Assembly: GCA_040220415.1 (NCBI GenBank)
Contig: JAVJUV010000080.1
Span: forward strand, 37,892 to 101,891
From: JAVJUV01 sp040220415
GTDB lineage: Bacteria > Pseudomonadota > Alphaproteobacteria > Rhodobacterales > Rhodobacteraceae
Direction of reading: 5' to 3'
Length of the DNA stretch: 64,000 nucleotides
Shown: positions 1 to 7,627 of the stretch, piece by piece
How the letters are laid out: every line of letters begins with the position of its first letter
Position numbering within the stretch: position 1 is the first letter of the stretch
The notes under the pieces: model-generated
What the model was told of the DNA's origin: nothing
Databases searched by the model: none
Seen by the model: only the letters and a program-made list of their open reading frames with translations
Translations under genes and position numbers: made by a program

Positions 1-1014
1 TTCTACATCTGGCTGGCCGACACCAACGGGCTGAAGGTGGTCGATGCCGCTTGCCGGGCGGCACAGCGCGGCGTGACGGTGCGCGCGATGGCCGACGATC
101 TTGGGTCACGGAAAATGATCCGGTCCGGGCACTGGAAGCGGATGGAGGCGGCCGGGGTCCGCCTTGCACGGGCGCTTCCCGTCGATCATCCGCTGTTTCA
201 CCCGATCCGCGGACGTGTCGACCTGCGAAACCACCGCAAGATCGTCGTGATCGACGGCGCCATCACCTATTGCGGCAGCCAGAACTGCGCCGATCCGGAA
301 TTTCGCGTGAAGCCGAAGTACGCGCCCTGGGTGGATCTGATGGTTCGCTTCGAGGGCCCTGTCGCACTTCAGAACCAGAAGCTCTTCGCCCAGGACTGGA
401 TGGTTCACACCGACGAAGACCTGACCCCGCTCTTGCGCCAGGCCCCGGCGGATGCCGCCCGGCCCGGCATCGTGGCGCAGGTCGTCGGCACCGGCCCCAC
501 GGTCCGGGCTTCGGCCATGCCCGAGATGTTCGAGGTGCTGATGCATGCCGCGCGGCGCGAACTGGTCGTGACGACGCCCTACTATGTGCCTTCGGAATCC
601 ATGCAGGCCGCGTTCTGCGCCACGGCAAGGCGCGGCGTCGATACCGTGCTGGTGGTGCCCCGGCGCAACGATTCCTTCGTCGTCGCCGCCGCCAGCCGCA
701 GTTACTATCCCGAGCTCCGGGACGCCGGCGTGCGCATCTTCGAGTACCGGGGCGGCCTTTTGCACACCAAGTCGCTGACGCTGGACGGACAGGTATCGCT
801 GATCGGTTCGGCCAACCTGGACCGGCGCAGTTTCGACCTGAACTACGAGAACAATATCCTGCTGGAAGACGCCGACCTGACCGCCGCCATCCGGGAGCGG
901 CAGGAAAGCTATATCCGTGCCTCGGTCGAGGTCAGCGCCGAAGACATCGCCGGCTGGTCGGCCCGCCGGCGCGCCTGGTACAACGCGGTCGCCATGATGG
1001 GACCGGTGCTGTGA
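1..1014 (+). CDS. Cardiolipin synthase / phospholipase D family protein (5' end outside window)
   Basis: Membrane phospholipid enzyme of the phospholipase D superfamily, most likely cardiolipin synthase (phosphatidyl group transfer at the inner membrane). The reading frame is open from base 1, so the N-terminus lies upstream. Two HKD motifs are visible. The first is HRKIVVID at about 232-255, followed by the CGSQN stretch. The second is HTKSLTLD at about 763-786, followed by GSANLDRRS. Two HKD motifs in one chain form the single active site typical of bacterial Cls. The visible 337 codons cover both catalytic halves, so what is missing is probably the N-terminal membrane anchor. A Ppx/GppA gene follows 82 bp later on the same strand. 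The family is clear. The exact substrate is inferred. Confidence 0.88.
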   Translation, partial: FYIWLADTNGLKVVDAACRAAQRGVTVRAMADDLGSRKMIRSGHWKRMEAAGVRLARALPVDHPLFHPIRGRVDLRNHRKIVVIDGAITYCGSQNCADPEFRVKPKYAPWVDLMVRFEGPVALQNQKLFAQDWMVHTDEDLTPLLRQAPADAARPGIVAQVVGTGPTVRASAMPEMFEVLMHAARRELVVTTPYYVPSESMQAAFCATARRGVDTVLVVPRRNDSFVVAAASRSYYPELRDAGVRIFEYRGGLLHTKSLTLDGQVSLIGSANLDRRSFDLNYENNILLEDADLTAAIRERQESYIRASVEVSAEDIAGWSARRRAWYNAVAMMGPVL

Positions 1015-1096
1015 GGCCGGGCAGCGGCCTTTCGCGGCATTGACCCACCGCGCCGGCATGTGCAAAGTCCCCCGGCAACCTTCCGGGGGGAACTGC

Positions 1097-2644
1097 ATGG
1101 ACGGACGCGGCGATGCCGCCAAGATCGACGACCGGGGGCCTTTCGGACGCCCGCTGTTCGACGATCCCTCCGCGCGGGCGCTCAGCCGTGTGGGCGTGGT
1201 CGATGTTGGCTCGAACTCGGTCCGGCTTGTCGTTTTCGACGGCGCCGCCCGAAGCCCTGCCTATTTCTTCAACGAAAAGGTCATGGCCGGCCTCGGCGCG
1301 GGCCTGGCCGAAACCGGGCGCCTGAACCCCGAGGGCAGGCTGCGCGCCATGTCGGCGCTGAAGCGCTTTCAACTTCTGGCCAACAACATGGGAATCGCAC
1401 CGCTGACGGCAGTGGCCACTGCCGCGGTGCGCGAGGCGGAGGACGGTCCCGCGTTCAGGGAGGACGTGTTGCGCGAGACCGGCCTCCGCCTTTGGGTCAT
1501 CGACGGCGAGGAAGAGGCGCGTCTGTCGGCGCAGGGCGTGCTTCTGGGCTGGCCCGGCGCCTACGGGCTGGTCTGCGACATCGGCGGCTCGTCGATGGAA
1601 CTGGCCGAACTCTACGACGGCGAGGTCGGCAAGCGCGTTTCCTCGAAGCTGGGACCGCAGCGCCTGAAGAACATCAAGGGCGGCAGGAAGGGCCTGAAGC
1701 GGCACCTGAAGGAAGAGGTCGGCAAGCTGGCCGAATTCATGGGCCCGCAACCCGACCGGCTGTTCCTGGTGGGCGGCTCGTGGCGGGCCATCGCGCGCAT
1801 CGACATGCAGCGGCGCGGCTATCCGCTGGCGGTACTTCACGAATACCGGATGAGCCGCAAGGCGGTGCAGGCAACGATCGAATACATCGAGAACGCCGAC
1901 ATCGAAGAGTTGCGCCTGCGCACCGGCCTCGGCGAAAGCCGGATGGACCTGGTGCCGCTGGCGGCCCAGGTCCTGAAACAGCTGATCCGCAGCTTCAGGC
2001 CCCACGACATCGCCGTGTCGTCCTACGGTATCCGCGAGGGGATGCTCTACGAGCAGATGCCCCAGCGCCTGCGCGATCAGGACCCGCTGATCGAGGCCTG
2101 CCGCTTCACCGAGGCCAAGGACGCGCGAATGCCCGGCTTCGGCAAGCGTCTCTACGAATTCGTGCAGCCGCTCTTCACCGCGCGGAACGCGCCCGAGAAG
2201 CGGCTGATCAAGGCGGCCTGCCTGCTGCACGACGTCAGCTGGCGCGCGCATCCCGACTATCGCCACGAGGTCTGCTTCGACGAGGTCACACGGGCCAACC
2301 TGGGCGGCATGAACCACCGCGAACGCATCTTCCTGGGCGTCGCCCTTCTGCACCGCTACAAGAACAACCGCGACGGCTCGCCCTTCGAGGACCTGTTCGG
2401 CCTGCTCAGCGACGACGACATGCTGAAGGCCGAGATCCTGGGCAAGGCGCTGCGCTTCGGCGCGATGCTCACGGCGTCCGAGAACGAGACGATGGGATCG
2501 CTGCGCTTTTTCCCGAAGAAGAAGGTGCTGGAGCTGCATCTGGCGCCCGGCACGCGCGACCTGTTCGGCGAGGTGGCGGAGTCGCGGCTGGCCGCGCTGG
2601 CGGCGGCGCTGGGCGGCGTCGAGGTAGTGGTGAAGGGGCGTTAA
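1097..2644 (+). CDS. ppx: Ppx/GppA family phosphatase (exopolyphosphatase)
   Basis: A 515-residue protein of the Ppx/GppA phosphatase family, which hydrolyses inorganic polyphosphate or pppGpp in the cytoplasm. It shows the ASKHA-fold phosphate-binding segments VVDVGSNSVRLVVFD near the N-terminus and CDIGGSSMELAEL around residue 160. A C-terminal region contains HDVSWRAHPDYRHE, which resembles the HD-like helical domain of longer Ppx proteins. In-frame starts exist at 1040 and 1058, but ATG 1097 is preceded by the purine-rich GGGGGGAA, so I chose it. The stop codon shares the 4-bp palindrome TTAA with the stop of the convergent gene at 2641-2934. Polyphosphate versus pppGpp specificity cannot be read from sequence. 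Confidence 0.86.
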   Translation: MDGRGDAAKIDDRGPFGRPLFDDPSARALSRVGVVDVGSNSVRLVVFDGAARSPAYFFNEKVMAGLGAGLAETGRLNPEGRLRAMSALKRFQLLANNMGIAPLTAVATAAVREAEDGPAFREDVLRETGLRLWVIDGEEEARLSAQGVLLGWPGAYGLVCDIGGSSMELAELYDGEVGKRVSSKLGPQRLKNIKGGRKGLKRHLKEEVGKLAEFMGPQPDRLFLVGGSWRAIARIDMQRRGYPLAVLHEYRMSRKAVQATIEYIENADIEELRLRTGLGESRMDLVPLAAQVLKQLIRSFRPHDIAVSSYGIREGMLYEQMPQRLRDQDPLIEACRFTEAKDARMPGFGKRLYEFVQPLFTARNAPEKRLIKAACLLHDVSWRAHPDYRHEVCFDEVTRANLGGMNHRERIFLGVALLHRYKNNRDGSPFEDLFGLLSDDDMLKAEILGKALRFGAMLTASENETMGSLRFFPKKKVLELHLAPGTRDLFGEVAESRLAALAAALGGVEVVVKGR

Positions 2645-2934
2645 AGCTCGACTTCGCCCTCTTCCTCCATCTGGTCTTCCAGTTCCTTCTCCAGCGGCGT
2701 CTTGCGGCGAATGATGATGTCGCCGTTCGGCAGCACTTCGGGCGGATGATAGGCGTTCAGGTTGTCGATGAAGCCTTCCAGGTCTTCCAGCGCGGGCTCC
2801 ATCTCGGCCATGAAGCCCTGCATGAAGAGCCGCAACGCCTCGGCCATCAGGTCGCGGCCCTGCGGCTCCTCGTCCTGGGCGAAGGCGGGCGAGGCCACGA
2901 GGCAGAACAGCAATATCCTTGCCAATGCATGCAT
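2641..2934 (-). CDS. Small exported acidic protein of unknown function
   Basis: A 97-residue protein with a clear signal peptide (hydrophobic ARILLFCLVASPAFA, cleavage probably after AFA) and a mature part rich in Glu, Asp, Met and Leu. The mature part contains FMAEMEPALEDLEGF and an NGDIIIRR stretch, and ends in a Glu run. Similar short exported proteins occur beside ppx in Rhodobacteraceae and are sometimes named AAA+ ATPase in databases. No Walker motif is present here, so I reject that name. It is probably periplasmic. It converges with ppx (4-bp overlapping stops), and the argF 3' hairpins lie just upstream of it. Function unknown. Confidence 0.72.
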   Translation of the reverse strand: MHALARILLFCLVASPAFAQDEEPQGRDLMAEALRLFMQGFMAEMEPALEDLEGFIDNLNAYHPPEVLPNGDIIIRRKTPLEKELEDQMEEEGEVEL

Positions 2935-2971
2935 AACTTCACCATATCACATCCGTCTATCATCGGCCTCC

Positions 2972-3015
2972 AAAATATCCTGGGGAGAGCGCGAGAGGGG
3001 CAAGACCCCTCTCGC
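2972..3015 (-). repeat. 3' element of argF: perfect hairpin plus GGATATTT core (repeat copy 1)
   Basis: On the minus strand, after the argF stop, a perfect 10-bp stem (GCGAGAGGGG at 2991-3000 pairing with CCCCTCTCGC at 3006-3015, loop of 5) is followed by CTCTCCCCAGGATATTTTG. This matches the layout of the dispersed GGAGTATTT elements described in the findings. A terminator or 3'-stabilising role is inferred from position. Confidence 0.6.
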
Positions 3016-3018
3016 CCC

Positions 3019-3042
3019 TGCGCCGGGCGGCGGCCCGGCGCA
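3019..3042 (-). terminator. Hairpin just downstream of argF
   Basis: Inverted repeat TGCGCCGGG / CCCGGCGCA with a 6-base loop, beginning 5 bp after the argF stop codon (3048-3050). There is no T-tract. Together with the next hairpin (2991-3015) it forms a tandem pair that could end or protect the argF transcript. Confidence 0.5.
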
Positions 3043-3047
3043 ACATC

Positions 3048-3974
3048 TCATACCCCCAGGCACCAGCGCATGATCGCCTTCTGGGCATGCAGCCGGTTCT
3101 CGGCCTCGTCGAAGATCACCGAGTGCGGACCGTCCATGACGCCGTTCGTGGCCTCTTCGCCCCGGTGCGCGGGAAGGCAGTGCATGAACAACGCATCGTC
3201 CCTGGCGTGGACCATAAGGCGCTCGTTGACCTGGTAGGGGCGCAGCTGGTTGTGGCGGCGCTCGCGCGTGGTCTGGCTGTCGTGCATCGAAACCCAGGTG
3301 TCGGTCACGACAAGGTCGGCGCCCTCGACGGCGGCCAGCGGATCGCGTTCGATCTCGACGCGGGCGCCCTTGGCCCGCGCGAACTCCAACGCGGCGCGGT
3401 CGGGGTCCAGCGTCGGCGGACCCGAGAACGTCAGGTCGAAACCGAACTGCCCCGCGGCATGGGCGAAGCTGGCGAACACGTTGTTGCCGTCGCCGCACCA
3501 GACGACCCTCCTGCCGGCGATCGGTCCCCGGTGTTCTTCGAAGGTCATGATGTCGGCCATGATCTGGCAGGGGTGCGACTGGTTCGTCAGCCCGTTGATG
3601 ACCGGAACCGTGGCGTGTTCCGCCAGCTCCAGAAGCGCGTCCTCGTCGAAGGTCCGGATCATGATCAGGTCGACATAGCGCGACAGCACGCGGGCGGTGT
3701 CGGCAATGGTCTCGCCGTGGCCAAGCTGCATCTCGGACCCGGTCAGCACCAGCGTCTCGCCGCCCATCTGGCGGACGCCGACGTCGAAGGACACCCGCGT
3801 CCGGGTCGAGGGTTTCTCGAAGATCAGCGCGACCATCTGCCCGGCAAGCGGCTGGTCGTCGTCGGCGGCACCCTTCGGGCGGCCCTGCCGCGCGTCCTTC
3901 ATTGCCTGGGCGGTGGTCAGGATCGCCCGCAGCGCGTCGGGATCGGTTTTGTGGATATCCAGAAAATGGTTCAT
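3048..3974 (-). CDS. argF: Ornithine carbamoyltransferase
   Basis: Cytoplasmic enzyme of arginine synthesis: ornithine + carbamoyl phosphate to citrulline. The 308-residue length is normal for ArgF/OTC. The carbamoyl-phosphate loop STRTR is at residues 56-60 (EKPSTRTRVSF). The C-terminal catalytic HCLP motif (FMHCLPAHRG) and the ornithine-side motif DTWVSM are present. I placed the start at ATG 3974 (MNHFLDIH), because the open frame upstream only translates repeat DNA. argD lies upstream on the same strand, separated by about 70 bp that contain a dispersed repeat (3999-4043). The pair is probably one argDF transcript. Family assignment is firm. Confidence 0.96.
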   Translation of the reverse strand: MNHFLDIHKTDPDALRAILTTAQAMKDARQGRPKGAADDDQPLAGQMVALIFEKPSTRTRVSFDVGVRQMGGETLVLTGSEMQLGHGETIADTARVLSRYVDLIMIRTFDEDALLELAEHATVPVINGLTNQSHPCQIMADIMTFEEHRGPIAGRRVVWCGDGNNVFASFAHAAGQFGFDLTFSGPPTLDPDRAALEFARAKGARVEIERDPLAAVEGADLVVTDTWVSMHDSQTTRERRHNQLRPYQVNERLMVHARDDALFMHCLPAHRGEEATNGVMDGPHSVIFDEAENRLHAQKAIMRWCLGV

Positions 3975-3998
3975 GTCGGTCTGCCTTGTGGGGGCGGA

Positions 3999-4043
3999 CC
4001 GGGGCGCTGCCCCGGACCCCGGAGTATTTCCGAAAAGAAGAAG
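3999..4043 (+). repeat. Dispersed GGAGTATTT element (copy 2) between argD and argF
   Basis: Hairpin CCGGGGC-GCT-GCCCCGG (3999-4015), then the core GGACCCCGGAGTATTT, then CCGAAAAGAAGAAG. The same order occurs at 23371, 48487 and 63361. This copy is oriented opposite to its two flanking genes. Confidence 0.75.
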
Positions 4044-4044
4044 C

Positions 4045-5229
4045 TCAGGCGGTTTCCTTCGCCTGTTCCACCGCAAGGGCGGCCCGGTCGAGGCGCCGGA
4101 CGGCCTCGGCGATCTCGTCGTCGGTGATGGTAAGCGGTGGCAGCAGGCGAACGACGTTGTCGGCCGCCGGCACCGTCAACAGGTTCTGGGCGTACCCGGC
4201 GGCGACCACGTCGGTATTGGCCGCCCGGCATTTCAGCCCCAGCATCAGGCCCTGACCGCGCACGGCCTCGAACACGTCCGGATGCGCCGCCACCAGCCCT
4301 TCCAGCCTTTGGCGGAACGCGCCGGCCTTGCGGTTCACCTCGTCGAGGAAGGCGTCGTCGGCCACGATCTTCATCACCGCGTTGCCGACCGCCATCGCCA
4401 GGGGGTTGCCGCCATAGGTCGATCCGTGCGTGCCCGCAACCATGCCGGCGGCCGCCGCCTCGGTCGCCAGCACCGCGCCAAGCGGGAAGCCGCCGCCGAT
4501 ACCCTTGGCGACCATCATGATGTCCGGGGTCACGCCGGACCATTCGTGGGCGAAAAGACGGCCCGTCCGGCCCATGCCGCACTGCACCTCGTCGAAGATC
4601 AGCAGAGCGCCGGTCTGATCGCAGAGATCGCGCAGACCCTTCAGGCACTGGTCCGGAACGGGCATGATACCGCCCTCGCCCTGCACCGGCTCGATGATGA
4701 CGGCGCAGGTCCTGTCGGTGATCGCGGCGCGCGTGGCGTCGTGATCGCCGAAGGGCACCTGGACGAAACCGGGCAGCAGGGGGCCGAAGCCCTTGGTCAT
4801 CTTCTCGGACCCCGACGCCGCGATGGCGGCCGCGGACCGGCCGTGGAAGGCGCCGGTGAAGGCCACGATCTCGAAGCGGTCCTCGCCTTTGTCATACCAG
4901 TATTTCCGGGCCATCTTGACCGCCAGCTCCATCGCCTCGGTGCCCGAGTTGGTGAAGAAGACCGTGTCGGCGAAGGACGCCTCGGTCAGCCGGTCGGCCA
5001 GCTCCTGCTGGCCCGGGATGCGGTAGAGGTTCGAGACGTGCCAGAGCTTGCCGGCCTGCTCGGTCACCGCCTCGACCAGCGCGGGATGCGCATGGCCCAG
5101 CGCGTTCACCGCGATCCCGGCGCCGAGGTCGAGGAATCGGCGCCCATCCTCCTCGATCAGCCAGGAGCCTTCGCCCTTCACGAACGACATGGGCGCGCGG
5201 TTGTAGGTCGGCAGGATCGACGGGATCAT
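4045..5229 (-). CDS. argD: Acetylornithine aminotransferase
   Basis: PLP-dependent class III aminotransferase of arginine synthesis (N-acetylglutamate semialdehyde to N-acetylornithine; often also succinyl-diaminopimelate aminotransferase). It has 394 residues, normal for ArgD. The PLP-lysine region MMVAKGIGGGFPLGA and the aspartate motif LIFDEVQCGMGRTGRLFAHE are both present, as is the N-terminal FLDLGAGIAVNALGHAHP segment. The ATG at 5229 fits the family N-terminus and is preceded on its strand by AGAAGGA. argF follows downstream on the same strand. Very likely a functional housekeeping gene. Confidence 0.96.
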   Translation of the reverse strand: MIPSILPTYNRAPMSFVKGEGSWLIEEDGRRFLDLGAGIAVNALGHAHPALVEAVTEQAGKLWHVSNLYRIPGQQELADRLTEASFADTVFFTNSGTEAMELAVKMARKYWYDKGEDRFEIVAFTGAFHGRSAAAIAASGSEKMTKGFGPLLPGFVQVPFGDHDATRAAITDRTCAVIIEPVQGEGGIMPVPDQCLKGLRDLCDQTGALLIFDEVQCGMGRTGRLFAHEWSGVTPDIMMVAKGIGGGFPLGAVLATEAAAAGMVAGTHGSTYGGNPLAMAVGNAVMKIVADDAFLDEVNRKAGAFRQRLEGLVAAHPDVFEAVRGQGLMLGLKCRAANTDVVAAGYAQNLLTVPAADNVVRLLPPLTITDDEIAEAVRRLDRAALAVEQAKETA

Positions 5230-5435
5230 CGGTTGTGTCCTTCTCAGAGAGCCAAAGACGTGCCAGTCAGGCTACGTCAAGTCAACGAAATGTGGAAAGG
5301 GGCGCGCGCGGAACACGCGCACGGGGGGACGGGCGCTGGAGTCAGCGTCGGCGTCGAAGGGTATGGGACAGGATATGGGCCATGCGGACGCCACTAGCCG
5401 CTCGCGGCCGCGAAGGAAAGATCAAATCCGCAGCT

Positions 5436-5492
5436 TCAGGCCGCGAGGATCAGCAGGACGAATATGGCCAGTGCCGTCTGGGTCAAACGCAT
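5436..5492 (-). CDS. Possible 18-residue hydrophobic micro-ORF
   Basis: Reading on the minus strand from ATG 5492: MRLTQTALAIFVLLILAA, then TGA. It has a positively charged N-terminus followed by one hydrophobic segment, as in small single-span membrane peptides. A GGAG sits 8 bases before the ATG (GGAGACGCCCCG). Such a short frame can arise by chance. The Shine-Dalgarno and the coherent membrane-like composition are the only support. If real, it is transcribed divergently from gcrA. Confidence 0.35.
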   Translation of the reverse strand: MRLTQTALAIFVLLILAA

Positions 5493-5647
5493 CGGGGCGT
5501 CTCCGTTTCCAATGCGCAGCAGTTGAGAGCACGACTTTGTCGGAAATTCGGCGCGCCGGCGGCATTTCCCCGCCATCGGGTGCGGTTGGCAGCGCGGCGA
5601 TGTGCCTTTGAGGCGACATTTGCCGGGGCCCGGCGGCCCGGCCTCTC

Positions 5648-5678
5648 TTGTAACCCGCGCCGCCGTGGTTAGTATAAG
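5648..5678 (+). promoter_or_regulatory. Candidate gcrA promoter
   Basis: TTGTAA (5648-5653) as a -35-like hexamer and TAGTAT (5670-5675) or TATAAG (5673-5678) as -10-like hexamers, about 30 bp upstream of the gcrA ATG. Spacers are 16 or 19, so the match is only fair. No GANTC CcrM site lies in this immediate stretch. Confidence 0.35.
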
Positions 5679-5706
5679 AGGCTACCCGAAATACAGGATT
5701 TCCCGA

Positions 5707-6261
5707 ATGTCGTGGACGGACGAACGCGTTGAGCTTCTGAAGAAGATGTGGAGCGAGGGCCAGTCGGCCAGCCAGATTGCCAAGGAACTGGGCGGCGTGA
5801 CCAGGAATGCCGTGATCGGCAAGGTTCACCGGCTGGGCCTGTCGAACCGCGCAGGCGCCTCGTCGACACCTGCCCCCGAGAAGAAACCCGCCAAGGCCGA
5901 GGCCTCGCCCAGGACCGAACCGAAGAAGCCCGCCAAGCCCATCCCGACGGAGAAAGTGATCGAAGTGACGGTTGCCCCCCGAAAACCCATCGTGCCAGCG
6001 GGCCAGCCCCTGCCGCCGCAGCCTTCGGCGAACGAGATTCCGGCCGAGACGCTGGCCAACGTGCGCGAAATCGAGAAGACCGCGAAGCGGATCAGCCTGA
6101 TGGAACTGACCGAACGGACCTGCAAATGGCCGATCGGCGACCCGGCGACGGACGATTTCTGGTTCTGCGGTCTGGCCGTGCAGCAGGGCAAACCCTATTG
6201 CGAGGCGCACGTCAGCGTGGCCTTCCAGCCGATGTCCAGCCGGCGGGATCGTCGGCGGTAG
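5707..6261 (+). CDS. gcrA: GcrA cell cycle regulator
   Basis: A 184-residue GcrA-family protein, a sigma70-associated transcription factor that in alphaproteobacteria activates genes with methylated GANTC promoters. The N-terminal helix-turn-helix segment MSWTDERVELLKKMW through NAVIGKVHRLGLSNRAG is highly characteristic (residues 1-55). A Pro/Lys/Ala-rich linker (about 55-110) follows, then the C-terminal sigma2-binding region with RTCKWPIGDP, FWFCGL and PYCEAH (about 135-175). The ATG at 5707 matches the conserved N-terminus and has AGGA about 10 bases upstream. It stands alone, divergent from argD. Function is from family knowledge. The assignment is secure. Confidence 0.96.
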   Translation: MSWTDERVELLKKMWSEGQSASQIAKELGGVTRNAVIGKVHRLGLSNRAGASSTPAPEKKPAKAEASPRTEPKKPAKPIPTEKVIEVTVAPRKPIVPAGQPLPPQPSANEIPAETLANVREIEKTAKRISLMELTERTCKWPIGDPATDDFWFCGLAVQQGKPYCEAHVSVAFQPMSSRRDRRR

Positions 6262-6312
6262 GGTTTACCGGCACAGTTGACGGGATTGGGTGGCTGCGTT
6301 CGTTTGGCGGGA

Positions 6313-6353
6313 CAAAGCGGAGGTTGGCGGTTTTCGTCTTAGTGTCCGCTTTG
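6313..6353. terminator. Inverted repeat between gcrA and the accessory gene
   Basis: Perfect 9-bp inverted repeat CAAAGCGGA (6313-6321) / TCCGCTTTG (6345-6353) with a 23-base spacer, between two convergent genes. It may act as a bidirectional 3' structure, or be the remnant of an interspersed element. There is no T-tract. Confidence 0.35.
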
Positions 6354-6393
6354 ATCGACCGTTCAAGACACCCAAAATGGGTCGAGCATCTGA

Positions 6394-7272
6394 TTAGCGC
6401 GCGTCATGATCGAAGTCACGCCAAGGCATAGGGCCGGCGGCAGCGTCGAGTTCGGCGACAATTCGCGTCGCGGCCTCGTGTAGCTTTGAGCTGTCTGATC
6501 GCCCAAAATACCCTCGATCAACGATCCTTGCGGGGCGAGCAATTTCCTTTGAAACGTATCTCTCCCATTCATTACGTCGACCCTCATAGATTTCAGCGTG
6601 GATCGCCGAAGCGATTTTTCTTAGCAATGGTGCTTCCGCGAGATTATCATATTTGTCTTCAAGTAGGTCGGACGCGCCTTCAAGCTCGGTAAAGCCGCCC
6701 TGACCCTGTGCGTCCACGCATCGGGTGTAGAGCAAATCCTCAGTCTCCGGGCAAAGACCGTGCTTCTGAACGATCATTGAGATCGTCTCGCTTTGGTTTA
6801 CCTCGTGATCCATATCCCAGAGTCGCAGGAACTGGGTGTAAACGGGCACAAAAGCAAGGTCTTGGATCGCGCACACAGCCGCACCAAATTCGCCCAGCTG
6901 CGAAGTATCACACTCCCAAAGGCTCTCGCTCCAAGATTGCAGCTTCTCCGACCGCTTGATGAGTGCCGTAACGGCGTCAAACCAAACCATGGCATCCTTG
7001 CGCAGGCCGGAGTCGGCGGCGATTGCTGCCCAGAAGCCCACTCCGTCTTCTTGCCACGGATCAAACATTCCTTGGTCCGGCCGCCAATTGCCTGTTGGGT
7101 CCAAACCAAAGTAGTTGATGTTTCGTTCTTTAAGAAGCTCTTCGATTTGACCCAGCAATGCAATCATTTCAGCCAACGCTGCACGCAATCCCTGCTGGGT
7201 GGTGGTATCGTGGCCGTTTACGGAATACACAACCTGGCCGTACCTTTGGTCTGATAAAAATTGAGATGCCAT
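6394..7272 (-). CDS. Hypothetical protein in a lower-GC accessory segment
   Basis: A 292-residue soluble protein that I do not recognise. It is acidic, with many Trp residues and no signal peptide or membrane segment. The N-terminus MASQFLSDQRYGQVVYSVNG is followed by a helical-looking stretch (GLRAALAEMIALLGQIEEL). The C-terminus ends in PMPWRDFDHDAR. Third-position AT content and codon choice are clearly different from the flanking genes, suggesting acquisition by transfer. It is flanked by non-coding DNA on both sides (gcrA end, and 355 bp before lacI). ATG 7272 is the first in-frame start. No function can be assigned. Confidence 0.7.
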   Translation of the reverse strand: MASQFLSDQRYGQVVYSVNGHDTTTQQGLRAALAEMIALLGQIEELLKERNINYFGLDPTGNWRPDQGMFDPWQEDGVGFWAAIAADSGLRKDAMVWFDAVTALIKRSEKLQSWSESLWECDTSQLGEFGAAVCAIQDLAFVPVYTQFLRLWDMDHEVNQSETISMIVQKHGLCPETEDLLYTRCVDAQGQGGFTELEGASDLLEDKYDNLAEAPLLRKIASAIHAEIYEGRRNEWERYVSKEIARPARIVDRGYFGRSDSSKLHEAATRIVAELDAAAGPMPWRDFDHDAR

Positions 7273-7627
7273 ATGTCGTCCTGGTGGTTGAAATCGTTGG
7301 CATACTACGATGAAACTTGTCCTAAATTTGACTAGCGAAAAATTCTATCTGTCAACAGCAGCGCATTGATGCGATCGCGCCATTTCTGCCATTGGTGCAA
7401 GGCGCAGCATCGGTCAATAAGGGCTCAAAGCCGCCGTTTGGCCAAAGTTGCTTGATGACCGCTATGCCGACGAAACTGCCTCTTGGGCAGCCGCGTCCAA
7501 TGAGGTCCGTTGCCGAGCCTTGAAAGCGAAGTGAAAAGGTTGGCACAAGCGCGTTTCACCGGAACGGCAGAGAAACAATTCCGAAACGAGAAATTCGCTG
7601 TTCCGCAGCCGCGCTTGTCCCATTGGG
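7273..7627. other. Intergenic stretch without recognisable gene
   Basis: 355 bp between the accessory gene and the LacI regulator. Its base composition is mixed. I find no convincing frame on either strand, no hairpin with a T-tract and no clear promoter. It could be eroded DNA at the edge of the insertion. Confidence 0.6.

Larger units (their letters stand above)
5230..5706. other. Intergenic region between argD and gcrA
   Basis: A 477-bp stretch between divergent argD and gcrA. It must hold both promoters. Apart from a possible 18-codon ORF on the minus strand (5436-5492) and a candidate gcrA promoter, I see no gene. Confidence 0.7.

Noticed and set aside
2641..2934. Naming the small exported protein an AAA+ ATPase
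   Set aside because: There is no Walker A or B motif and the protein is only 97 residues with a signal peptide.
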